A DNA stretch of 45,231 bases from Anaerolineales bacterium. Lineage in GTDB: Bacteria; Chloroflexota; Anaerolineae; Anaerolineales; Villigracilaceae. Under the pieces are notes generated by a model that worked only from the letters and a program-made list of their open reading frames with translations, was not told where the DNA came from and ran no database searches. How positions within the stretch are numbered: the first letter of the stretch is position 1; every line of letters starts with the position of its first letter. The DNA is taken from positions 1 through 45,231 of the forward strand of contig JADZCC010000064.1 in assembly GCA_020851785.1 (NCBI GenBank), written 5' to 3'. Below, one piece after another: positions 15,925 to 23,268 of the stretch. The translations under genes were made by a program, and so were the position numbers.

Positions 15925-16746
15925 CTATCGGGCGAGGGTCACCAGCGTGCGAAACGCCTGATAGACCGTCGCCATATTATCGGAAGTGAATTCCACGCGG
16001 CGATCTCGTCCGCGTTGCGCGCCGGGCATAAGGCTGGCCTTGTCCGCCATTTCAGATTGAACGAATTCAATTTCCAACTTAATCGGCGTGGAAACCTTAA
16101 AAGGCTTGGGGGCGTTTTCGTTCCGCAAGTTGATCACAGCCCGACGGGCCACCTCTTCGATCAATTTGGCGGTTTGTTCCGGCGGCAGGCACTCAGCGGA
16201 CATCCTGCCTGTCGCTTTTTTGACTTGCGCCGTTTCAATCTTCTCGCCAAAAAAATCTTTGACTTCCGCGCATAAAGTTTGGTCGCCGCTGGCCATGATA
16301 ACGGGCGCGTTGAACCAGCCGCAAACCGCGCCATTTAGCCCAACTTCTCCAAAGACGCGCTCGTTTACCCACACGCCGGAAACGCGCTCATCCGACCAGG
16401 TGTGATCCAGGATGCCATTAATAGCGCCCATCCGCGCATGATAGCCGATGAACATTACGCCTTGCGCTTCGTCCACGCTTTGCACCATCGAAAGCGGGCT
16501 GGGCGTGCCGCTATTCAACGTGGCTCTGGAATCCAGTTCTTCGATGAGGATGTTTCGGCCGCTGTCATGCCCATCAGTGACGACTACGGAACTAACCCCG
16601 CCCGCAAATGCTCCGGCAATCGCGGCATTGACGTCGCCGGTCATGAGCTTGCGAAACCGTGGATAATCCGCGCTCCCCGGTATCACCTGACTCCAATCCA
16701 CCACGCCGGTAACGCCTTCCATATCTACTGCAATTAAAATTTTCAT
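15925..16746 (-). CDS. M55 family D-aminopeptidase (DppA-like)
   Basis: A zinc-dependent D-aminopeptidase family, usually acting on D-Ala-containing peptides, possibly from cell-wall turnover. The 273 aa protein starts MKILIAVDMEGVTGV with metal ligands D8 and E10. It also has VVTDGHDSGRN (a His ligand at about 60), FIGYHARMG and the Glu of NERVFGEVGLN. The start is ATG 16746, with CAGGAGC at 16757-16751; the longer frame up to 17019 crosses a terminator and the neighbouring gene and is not credible. A terminator hairpin lies immediately upstream of its ribosome site. Confidence 0.92.
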   Translation of the reverse strand: MKILIAVDMEGVTGVVDWSQVIPGSADYPRFRKLMTGDVNAAIAGAFAGGVSSVVVTDGHDSGRNILIEELDSRATLNSGTPSPLSMVQSVDEAQGVMFIGYHARMGAINGILDHTWSDERVSGVWVNERVFGEVGLNGAVCGWFNAPVIMASGDQTLCAEVKDFFGEKIETAQVKKATGRMSAECLPPEQTAKLIEEVARRAVINLRNENAPKPFKVSTPIKLEIEFVQSEMADKASLMPGAQRGRDRRVEFTSDNMATVYQAFRTLVTLAR

Positions 16747-16764
16747 AAAAGCTCCTGTGAATAA

Positions 16765-16791
16765 AAATCCCCGCCATACAAGCAGGGATTT
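16765..16791 (-). terminator. terminator between the LysM gene and the M55 peptidase gene
   Basis: On the minus strand AAATCCCTGC pairs with GCGGGGATTT (one C-A mismatch), followed by a T-rich tract. It ends about 8 nt before the peptidase Shine-Dalgarno, a placement like that of the his attenuator. Confidence 0.65.
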
Positions 16792-16813
16792 GAAAAATAT
16801 TTTCCAGTTAGAG

Positions 16814-17998
16814 TTAAGGCGTGGGCGTGCTGGCCACGGCAACACCCACCCAAGTGAAGACGCGCTTATCGCTGACCGCGCCAGAGTTGGCCCAAATGGG
16901 CTGACCCTGATCGTCCGTCCCTTCCTGACGGACTGGCACAACCCACCAGCGCAGGATGTGCGCGACGTTATCTTTGGGGCGGAAGGTAATCGGGACGATG
17001 TATTTTGTGTCGGTGACATAATCGGTAAGGCGGCGGGTTTGATCGTCGGTGAGGTCTTCCACGATGATTTGATACGCTTCGCCGGTTCGTAACGCGCCCA
17101 CTGAGGCCCATTGCAAGGTAATCACGTCGTTGGCCAGGGAGAAGGCGGCTCCATCCGCAGGCAGGAGCAGGTTCGGGGCGGGGTAGGGCGGCGGGATCGT
17201 CGCGGTGGGCGTGGGCCCGGGCGTGGCGGCCCGCATACAGAGCGGAACCAGAATCGTCGTTCCGAAGAAGACGTTGTCGGTGGTTAGACCGTTCCATTCT
17301 TTAATCGCCTGCGCTGGAACCGCGTAGTTTAATGAGATGCTGGAAAGCGTGTCGCCATCCTGCACGGTGACAGGGACGGTTTCGCAGGCTTGTTTGGTGG
17401 CGTCTGCCGCCAGCGGCGTGTTGGTGGGCGGCGGCGGGATGGTGGGGGTGGGGAATGGAATTTTGAGCACCTGCCCAACGCTGATGGGGCAGGAGGACGC
17501 GAGGTTATTTAAGATGATGATGCTTTGGACGGAAACTTGAAAGGTAAACGCAATCTGCGAACAGGAGCCATCGCCTTCCCGCACGGTGTATTCGATGGGC
17601 GGTTGCGGCGTGAAGGTGGGCGTATCGGTCGCCGGGAGCGTGTTGGTGGGCGGAATGGTCTCGGTGGGCGTGGCGCTGGGCGTTAACGATTCGGCCGGGG
17701 CGAGCGGGTCGGCGGGGTTTCCGCCGCCGCGATTTAATGCAAAAATTACAATCACCGCCACAATGGCGATGACGGCCGTCAAAATGCCCACTGCCGCCGG
17801 TAAACTAAGCCGAACTTCCGGCATCCGGCTGGCCTGAATTGGCTTCTCCAAAGATTTCTTGGAAAGTTTCAATTCTGGCTTGCTGGCGGCGGTTGTAAAC
17901 TCCGTGCCACAGACCAGACAGCGCGTGGCGTTTTCGCTCAGCCGCGTTCCGCAAGTGGGGCAGACTTTTGTTTTGTTGGATGAAGTTTCTTGAGCCAT
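16814..17998 (-). CDS. zinc-ribbon, single-pass LysM protein
   Basis: A 394 aa protein. In order: an N-terminal cytoplasmic zinc ribbon (CPTC at 13-16, CLVC at 27-30), one transmembrane helix (about 66-88), a Pro/Thr-rich spacer, two LysM domains (about 135-182 and 207-255), a second Pro/Thr spacer and a C-terminal beta domain (about 275-385). The LysM repeats should bind peptidoglycan, so it links the membrane and the wall. ATG 17998 is chosen because a minus-strand TATAAT (18015-18010) lies just 11 nt before it; the longer frame to 18127 includes that promoter. Confidence 0.85.
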   Translation of the reverse strand: MAQETSSNKTKVCPTCGTRLSENATRCLVCGTEFTTAASKPELKLSKKSLEKPIQASRMPEVRLSLPAAVGILTAVIAIVAVIVIFALNRGGGNPADPLAPAESLTPSATPTETIPPTNTLPATDTPTFTPQPPIEYTVREGDGSCSQIAFTFQVSVQSIIILNNLASSCPISVGQVLKIPFPTPTIPPPPTNTPLAADATKQACETVPVTVQDGDTLSSISLNYAVPAQAIKEWNGLTTDNVFFGTTILVPLCMRAATPGPTPTATIPPPYPAPNLLLPADGAAFSLANDVITLQWASVGALRTGEAYQIIVEDLTDDQTRRLTDYVTDTKYIVPITFRPKDNVAHILRWWVVPVRQEGTDDQGQPIWANSGAVSDKRVFTWVGVAVASTPTP

Positions 17999-18009
17999 AC
18001 GGGCGGAAA

Positions 18010-18015
18010 TTATAC
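18010..18015 (-). promoter_or_regulatory. -10 box of the LysM gene
   Basis: TATAAT on the minus strand 11 nt before ATG 17998, with no Shine-Dalgarno between, so the transcript would have a leader of about 5 nt. The rest of 17999-18171 is the shared region with the sigma factor gene; a plus-strand TATACT at 18106-18111 is a weak candidate for the latter. Confidence 0.55.
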
Positions 18016-18171
18016 CATTGAACGATTGGCGATACTTTTGCAATGCAGACAGGCTTTGAACTTGTATGGCAAGCGGTGGGCGGACGTAGGGCTTTCGTTC
18101 TTTGATATACTCGATGAAACTTCTCAAATCCGCTGGGGTTATTAAGTTTTACCAGCGGTAAGGTATTTTTC

Positions 18172-18744
18172 TTGACCGAATTGGATTACAACGAAGATGA
18201 GATTCTCGCCGAGGCCTCACAGGGCGACCGCGACGCGTTCGGCAAACTGTACGAACGCTACGTGGAGCGGATCTTCAATTATGTATATTACCGCACCGGA
18301 AATGTGCATGAAGCCGAAGACCTGACGGCCCGCGTTTTTCAGCGCGCGATGAATCACATCAAAAATTATACCGATCGCGGCGTGCCTTTTTCCGCCTGGT
18401 TGTATCGCATCGCGCACAACCTGGTGGCCAACTGGCATCGCGATCGCGGACGCAAGCAGGAAGTTCCGCTGGACGATCTGCCCTCTCTGCCCAACAAGGG
18501 CGATCATCCGGAGAAAAACCTGGTCCACTCGCAGGAGCAGGAAACCCTGCTGAAGATGATTCGCCGCCTGCCGCCGGAAAGACAAAATTTGCTGATCTTG
18601 AAATTTGTTGAAAACATGTCCAACGCGGAGATTGGCGAAATCATGGGGCGGAGCGAAGGCGCGGTTAAGAGTTTGTATCATCGCACGTTGTTAACGCTTC
18701 GCGATCAATTGGAAGACCAAAACTTAAACCTCGAAGGAGATTGA
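18172..18744 (+). CDS. ECF-type RNA polymerase sigma factor
   Basis: A 190 aa sigma-70 family protein with only regions 2 and 4. Region 2 (about 20-90) contains the core-binding stretch and AEDLTARVFQRA. Region 4 (about 125-180) has LPPERQNLLILKF and the recognition helix around EIGEIMGRSEGAVKSL. The start is TTG 18172 with AAGG at 18160-18163; no ATG lies in frame upstream. The gene is followed 3 nt later by degV and then by a small membrane protein. No typical zinc-finger anti-sigma factor is adjacent. Confidence 0.92.
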   Translation: MTELDYNEDEILAEASQGDRDAFGKLYERYVERIFNYVYYRTGNVHEAEDLTARVFQRAMNHIKNYTDRGVPFSAWLYRIAHNLVANWHRDRGRKQEVPLDDLPSLPNKGDHPEKNLVHSQEQETLLKMIRRLPPERQNLLILKFVENMSNAEIGEIMGRSEGAVKSLYHRTLLTLRDQLEDQNLNLEGD

Positions 18745-18747
18745 GCC

Positions 18748-19590
18748 ATGTTGAGAATTGTGACCGACGGCGCCGCCGATATTCTTCCGCAATGGGAAAA
18801 AGAATATGGAATTGACGTCATTCCAGTCAACCTTCTTTTTGGCGAGAAGTCTTATCTGCAAGGCGTGGAACTGGACAACGAAGGTTTTTACAAACTGGTG
18901 GATGAGAATAAAAAAATTCCCAAGACCGCCCAACCTTCGCCGCATCAGTTCATTGAATTCTATCGCAAGATCGCCCAAAAAGGCGACACCATCCTCTCCA
19001 TTCACATTACCGCCAAACTCTCCGGCACTTACGCTTCCGCAACTTCCGCCGCGGAAGAACTCAAAGGCGAGTTCAACATCATCCCAATCGATTCGGCCAG
19101 CGGCTCTTTGGGCATTGGGCTGATGTGCCGGGAAGCGCGGAAAATGGAACGTGCTGGCAAAACGCTGGACGAAATTCTGGCTGGAATTGAATCTGCTAAA
19201 AATAAAATTCGCGTCATCCTCACGCTGGACACGCTCGAATACGCCAAACTTTCCGGACGGGTTGGCACGCTTCAAGCCACGCTGGCTTCCGTATTAAACG
19301 TCAAGCCTATTGCCGTCCTACGCGACGGCGTGGTCAACATCGTCGAAAAAGTCCGCACCCGCAAAGCCGCGCTGGAACGCGTGATCTCCATGGCCAAAGA
19401 GGAAGTCAGCGATGCGCCGGTGTATCTGGCGGTGGTTCATGCGCGAGACGAGAAATCCGGCCAGTCCCTGCTGGCTCAGGCGCAAAGCCACTTCAACGCA
19501 AAAGAAACCATGCTTGGCGATTTGTCCGTTTCCATTGCCGCCAACCTCGGGCCCGGCACCGTCGGTTTAATTCTTTATCCGGCTGACTGA
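18748..19590 (+). CDS. DegV family fatty-acid-binding protein
   Basis: A 280 aa protein with the typical DegV pattern: IVTDGAADI at the N-terminus, TAQPSPHQF around 61-69, and SIHITAKLSGTYASA. DegV proteins (including FakB) hold a fatty acid, often for a kinase partner that makes acyl-phosphate. GAAGGAGA within the end of the sigma gene is its ribosome site, so the two genes are translationally linked. No FakA kinase is visible in the window. Confidence 0.94.
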   Translation: MLRIVTDGAADILPQWEKEYGIDVIPVNLLFGEKSYLQGVELDNEGFYKLVDENKKIPKTAQPSPHQFIEFYRKIAQKGDTILSIHITAKLSGTYASATSAAEELKGEFNIIPIDSASGSLGIGLMCREARKMERAGKTLDEILAGIESAKNKIRVILTLDTLEYAKLSGRVGTLQATLASVLNVKPIAVLRDGVVNIVEKVRTRKAALERVISMAKEEVSDAPVYLAVVHARDEKSGQSLLAQAQSHFNAKETMLGDLSVSIAANLGPGTVGLILYPAD

Positions 19591-19606
19591 ATGAACGAAG
19601 GAAAAT

Positions 19607-19879
19607 ATGAGCGCTCTTAACATACACTCGCACGAAGAAGATTTCAACCTCCTCGAAACGCATCTGGCCGGGACCTTGAAGCGGGTCGCGCCTCCGAGCG
19701 ACATTATCCAACGCCTGCGCGAACGCATTACGCTCCCCACGCGGGAAGCGCTCACCTTGCGCCTGCACGACTGGAAAACGTTGTTCTTTATCTTTGGCGG
19801 GGTGATGTCTGGCATGTTGTTGTTGGTCACGATTGCCAGAGCCTTATACTATTTTGCCGGGCGCAGACATCCGCTTTAA
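19607..19879 (+). CDS. small single-pass membrane protein of the sigma factor operon
   Basis: A 90 aa protein: an acidic then basic helical cytoplasmic part (1-55) with LLETHLAGTLKRVAPP, one transmembrane helix (about 58-80) and a short basic tail. GAAGGA precedes the ATG. It ends the sigma-DegV operon at a strong terminator. No family was recognised. By position and topology it could restrain the sigma factor at the membrane, but no anti-sigma motif supports this. Confidence 0.7.
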   Translation: MSALNIHSHEEDFNLLETHLAGTLKRVAPPSDIIQRLRERITLPTREALTLRLHDWKTLFFIFGGVMSGMLLLVTIARALYYFAGRRHPL

Positions 19880-19896
19880 CTCAACTTGGAAGAATA

Positions 19897-19934
19897 AACA
19901 AAAAGCGTCCCCACTTTTGGAGACGCTTTTTGTT
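19897..19934. terminator. bidirectional terminator
   Basis: AACAAAAAGCGTCCCCA (19897-19913) pairs with TGGAGACGCTTTTTGTT (19918-19934) with one mismatch. The A-run on one side and the T-run on the other serve both converging operons. Confidence 0.88.
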
Positions 19935-19935
19935 G

Positions 19936-20271
19936 TTAGCGCCAGTCTGGCAGTAGCCAGCGGCACAACACCCGGGCCTCGGCGACCAAATCCGCCTGGA
20001 TCGGGAGCGTAAATTCTTCAGTGACGCGAAGGCCCAAATGGTCAACAATTTGTTCCATGTCCGCGGGCAGTTGCGCTTCTTCCTTCAAAATTTTGAGCAA
20101 ATCCATCGCGCTGGAATTCGGCAGTTTGTTTCCCAGACGGGCAAAATGCTCACGGATGGCCACGCCCGCCGCCCGTCGCGCACAAACGCGGGCTTGTCCC
20201 TCGTTTTGCTTGATGCGGGCTTGCGTGGCTTTTTCAAACTCTGCGCGGAGTTGCGTTTCCCAGGCTTCCAT
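19936..20271 (-). CDS. small helical protein coupled to the GT2 gene, unknown
   Basis: A 111 aa all-helical soluble protein. I take ATG 20271, one base after the glycosyltransferase stop, because the longer frame to 20433 lies inside that gene. The part with RRAAGVAIREHF and the C-terminal VAEARVLCRWLL are faintly reminiscent of HEPN-type helical bundles, but I would not call it. Immediate coupling suggests it works with, or is dosed with, the glycosyltransferase. Confidence 0.65.
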   Translation of the reverse strand: MEAWETQLRAEFEKATQARIKQNEGQARVCARRAAGVAIREHFARLGNKLPNSSAMDLLKILKEEAQLPADMEQIVDHLGLRVTEEFTLPIQADLVAEARVLCRWLLPDWR

Positions 20272-20272
20272 G

Positions 20273-20956
20273 CTAATCCACAAACCGATATTTGAGCAAC
20301 GCCCAAACCGCTTCAAACGCGTCGTGGAGTTTGATCTTCTTGCCCTGCGAATAATCTCGCGGATTGAAGGTGATCGGCACCTCAAAAATGCGGTGATTGC
20401 GCTTGAGGATTTTGGCGGTGAATTCCGGCTCAAAATTAAAACTGTTGGCGCGAATGACCATGCCTTGAATCACTTCGCGGCGAAAGACTTTGTAGCCGGT
20501 TTCCATATCGGTCAGGATGGTGTTATACAGAATGTTGGTCATAAAGGTCAGCAGTTTGTTGGCCACCAAATGCCAGAACATCGTCACACGATGCGCGCGC
20601 CCTAAAAAGCGCGAGCCGTACACCACGTCCGCGAGGCCTTCGTGAATGGGTTTGAGCAGTTCGGGAAAATCGCGCGGATCATATTCCAAATCTGCGTCCT
20701 GAATGAGGAGGATGTCGCCGGTGGCGGCCTGTAGACCCGTGCGAACCGCCGCGCCTTTGCCCTGATTAACCTCATGTAAAATCACGCGGACGTGATTTTT
20801 GCCGTCCAGCGTTCTGAGCTTGTCGCGCGTGCCGTCTTTGGAGCCGTCGTCCACCACCACAATTTCGCTCACCAGGTTGGTGGCGTTGACCCGTTTTAGA
20901 ATTTCTTCGATACTTTCAACTTCGTTATAAACCGGAATGATGACAGATAGTTTCAT
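20273..20956 (-). CDS. family 2 glycosyltransferase (dolichol-phosphate-mannose-synthase-like)
   Basis: A 227 aa cytoplasmic GT-A enzyme without a membrane domain. MKLSVIIPVYNEVESI, VVVDDGSKDGT, the metal-binding D-x-D of IQDADLEYDP and the C-terminal RDYSQGKKI segment are typical of enzymes that put a sugar on polyprenyl phosphate. Such a product could feed GT-C enzymes like the one at 3180-4742. A minus-strand TATAAT (20970-20965) ends 8 nt before the ATG, so the mRNA is probably leaderless. Confidence 0.9.
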   Translation of the reverse strand: MKLSVIIPVYNEVESIEEILKRVNATNLVSEIVVVDDGSKDGTRDKLRTLDGKNHVRVILHEVNQGKGAAVRTGLQAATGDILLIQDADLEYDPRDFPELLKPIHEGLADVVYGSRFLGRAHRVTMFWHLVANKLLTFMTNILYNTILTDMETGYKVFRREVIQGMVIRANSFNFEPEFTAKILKRNHRIFEVPITFNPRDYSQGKKIKLHDAFEAVWALLKYRFVD

Positions 20957-20964
20957 AGAATGGG

Positions 20965-20988
20965 ATTATAAACGAAAAGAAGTATAAT
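20965..20988. promoter_or_regulatory. tightly packed divergent promoters
   Basis: TATAAT on the minus strand (20970-20965, for the GT2 gene) and TATAAT on the plus strand (20983-20988, for the AAA+ gene) are separated by 12 bp. The two polymerase footprints must overlap, so the promoters should exclude one another. Confidence 0.65.
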
Positions 20989-21049
20989 CAGCCCCAGCCA
21001 GAAGGTTTGGCGGCATTTTATTCAATTTTTTTTCAATAGGGTATTTTTT

Positions 21050-22396
21050 ATGACAAGACAAACGGGCTCGCTTTCCGGCGCATCGGTTGGTTTCACCCCG
21101 CCACAAATTAACAGTTTGGAAGATACCGGGCTTTCCCAACTCTGGTTGCAAGACCTCATCCTCAAAGTCTTATATTTTCGCGGTTACTTGACCGGCTTCA
21201 AAATTTCGGAAGAAATCTGCCTGCCGCTCGCCGGAGTGACTGATCAACTACTCTCCGTGCTTAAGCAGGAAAAATTCATCGAAGTCAAATCCACGCAGGG
21301 CGGCGGGCTGGGGAGCGGGCTGGGCGACGGCGCCTACACCTACGGCATTACCACGGCTGGCATGGTCCGCGCCCGCGAAGCCCTGGATCGCAGTCAATAT
21401 GCCGGCCCCGCGCCCGTGCCGTTTGAGGTGTACAACGAAGCCATTCGCCGCCAAAAAAGCGGGCGCATGACCGTCACCACGCGCACCATGCGCCAAATCC
21501 TTTCTCAAATGGTCATCTCCGAAAGTTCGTTTCAGCGCCTCGGCCCCGCGCTCAACTCCGGCACATCCATCTTTATGTACGGCCCTCCCGGCAACGGCAA
21601 GACCAGCATCGCTCGCGCCTTCGGTAACCTGGTGTTAAGTCAGGCCATGTACATTCCCTACGCGCTCTATCTGGATGGGCAGGTTATCAAAGTTTACGAC
21701 GCGGTCAGCCACACGCTCGTCGCCGAAGGCGACGGAACTGGTAGCGGCAACGCCACCGGACATTTACGCTCCAACGTGCGCCGCGACCCACGCTGGCTGA
21801 AAATTCGTCGCCCCTTCATCGTCGTCGGCGGCGAACTCACGCTTGAAGGCCTCGACCTTGTTTTCGACGACACCACCAAATTTTACGAAGCCCCGTTCCA
21901 AGTCAAAGCCAATGGCGGCATCCTGCTCATTGACGACTTCGGCCGCCAGCAGGTTCGCCCGCGCGATTTGCTCAATCGCTGGATCGTCCCGCTGGAAAAC
22001 CGTCTCGATTATTTGCGCCTGCACACCGGGCGCAAAGTGGAAGTCCCGTTCGACGTGCTTATCGTCTTTTCCACGAACCTGCCCCCAAAAGATTTGGTGG
22101 ACGAAGCCTTCCTGCGCCGCCTGCGCCATAAAATTGAAATTGGCGACCCTTCTTATGAAGAGTATCGCGAAATCTTTCGCCGCGTCGCCGCCGATAAACG
22201 CGTCGAATACAGCGATCAGGGATTGGCCTATCTCTTGCAGGAATGGTATCTCAAACGCAATCGCAAACTCCGCGCCTCGCACCCACGCGACCTCTGCGAC
22301 CAAATTTTAGATATTTCATCCTACCTCGCCGTTCAACCCACCATGTCGCGTGAGATGCTGGATCAGGCCGCGCGCGCCTACTTTGTGGACATTTAA
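21050..22396 (+). CDS. AAA+ ATPase with N-terminal winged-helix-like region
   Basis: A 448 aa protein. Residues 25-110 look like a winged helix followed by a glycine-rich loop. The AAA+ core has Walker A GPPGNGKTS (about 179), Walker B ILLIDDFGR (about 293), a sensor-1 VFSTN and an arginine-finger region FLRRLRHKIEI. The C-terminal helical lid ends near 440. It resembles COG-level 'ATPase with chaperone activity' proteins. The client is not apparent from neighbours. The ribosome site is weak (TAGGG). Confidence 0.85.
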   Translation: MTRQTGSLSGASVGFTPPQINSLEDTGLSQLWLQDLILKVLYFRGYLTGFKISEEICLPLAGVTDQLLSVLKQEKFIEVKSTQGGGLGSGLGDGAYTYGITTAGMVRAREALDRSQYAGPAPVPFEVYNEAIRRQKSGRMTVTTRTMRQILSQMVISESSFQRLGPALNSGTSIFMYGPPGNGKTSIARAFGNLVLSQAMYIPYALYLDGQVIKVYDAVSHTLVAEGDGTGSGNATGHLRSNVRRDPRWLKIRRPFIVVGGELTLEGLDLVFDDTTKFYEAPFQVKANGGILLIDDFGRQQVRPRDLLNRWIVPLENRLDYLRLHTGRKVEVPFDVLIVFSTNLPPKDLVDEAFLRRLRHKIEIGDPSYEEYREIFRRVAADKRVEYSDQGLAYLLQEWYLKRNRKLRASHPRDLCDQILDISSYLAVQPTMSREMLDQAARAYFVDI

Positions 22397-22431
22397 TCAG
22401 CCGCTTCAGACTCCGCTCAAACCTGCCAGCC

Positions 22432-23181
22432 ATGCTTGAACATTTTCCCCGCCCCATCCTCCTCGCCCATCGCGGCGACCTAACCCACGCTCCGGAAAAC
22501 ACCCTGCCGTCCTTTCAGCAAGCCATTCAAAAAGGCGCCGACGGCGTGGAGTTGGACGCCAAACTCACCGCCGACGGCCAGATCGTCGTCTTTCATGACA
22601 CCACCCTCGACCGCACCACCAACGGCAGTGGAAAATTATCCTCGCTCAAACTGGATTCGCTCCGTCAGTTGGACGCGGGCAGTTGGTTCGCTGAAAAATT
22701 CAAAAGGACGCAAATCCCCCTGCTTGCAGAAGTCTTTGAAACGGTGGGCAGGGAAAAGCTGATCAACATTGAACTGACCAACTACGCCACCCCACGCGAC
22801 GGGCTGGTGGATCGGGTTTGCGAATTAATTCAACGTCATAACAACTCTGCGCAAATTATCTTCTCTTCCTTTTTTGCTTTCAACCTCAAACGCGCCGCTC
22901 AACTTTTGCCGGAAGTTCCACGCGGACTGTTGGCCATGCCCGGGCTGGCCGGGCTGTGGGCGCGTTCGTTTGGCTTCAACTTTGGCGAATATCAGGCCTT
23001 GCACCCGCACATCTCCAGCGTAACGAAGGAACAGGTTCAGCGCGTTCATCGCCTGAAACGGCGCGTGCATGTGTGGACGGCGAATGCGCCTGAAGAGATT
23101 GTCAGACTTGCGGAGTGGGGCGTGGACGGAATTTTCACCGACGACCCGGCCCTGGCTGTACAGGCGCTGAATCGGGTTTAG
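22432..23181 (+). CDS. glycerophosphodiester phosphodiesterase
   Basis: A 249 aa GDPD-type TIM barrel that hydrolyses glycerophosphodiesters to glycerol 3-phosphate and an alcohol. The catalytic HRGD (13-16) with APENT, the metal ligands in GVELDAKL and the second catalytic His in VVFHDTTLDRTTNG are all present. The C-terminal VWTANAPEEI and DGIFTDDP are normal. No signal peptide is seen, so it is cytoplasmic. It follows the AAA+ gene by 35 nt. Confidence 0.94.
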   Translation: MLEHFPRPILLAHRGDLTHAPENTLPSFQQAIQKGADGVELDAKLTADGQIVVFHDTTLDRTTNGSGKLSSLKLDSLRQLDAGSWFAEKFKRTQIPLLAEVFETVGREKLINIELTNYATPRDGLVDRVCELIQRHNNSAQIIFSSFFAFNLKRAAQLLPEVPRGLLAMPGLAGLWARSFGFNFGEYQALHPHISSVTKEQVQRVHRLKRRVHVWTANAPEEIVRLAEWGVDGIFTDDPALAVQALNRV

Positions 23182-23268
23182 AGAAAAAATTCAGCATAAC
23201 AGAATCAGCCTCCAGATTAAGCGCGAAGCGGAGTTATCCGCCAGTAAAATGTGATATAAGGGGAGCGA

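Noticed and set aside
16747..17019. N-terminal extension of the M55 peptidase frame
   Set aside because: It would lie on top of the LysM gene's 3' end and a terminator, while the conserved MKILIAVDMEGV start is at 16746.
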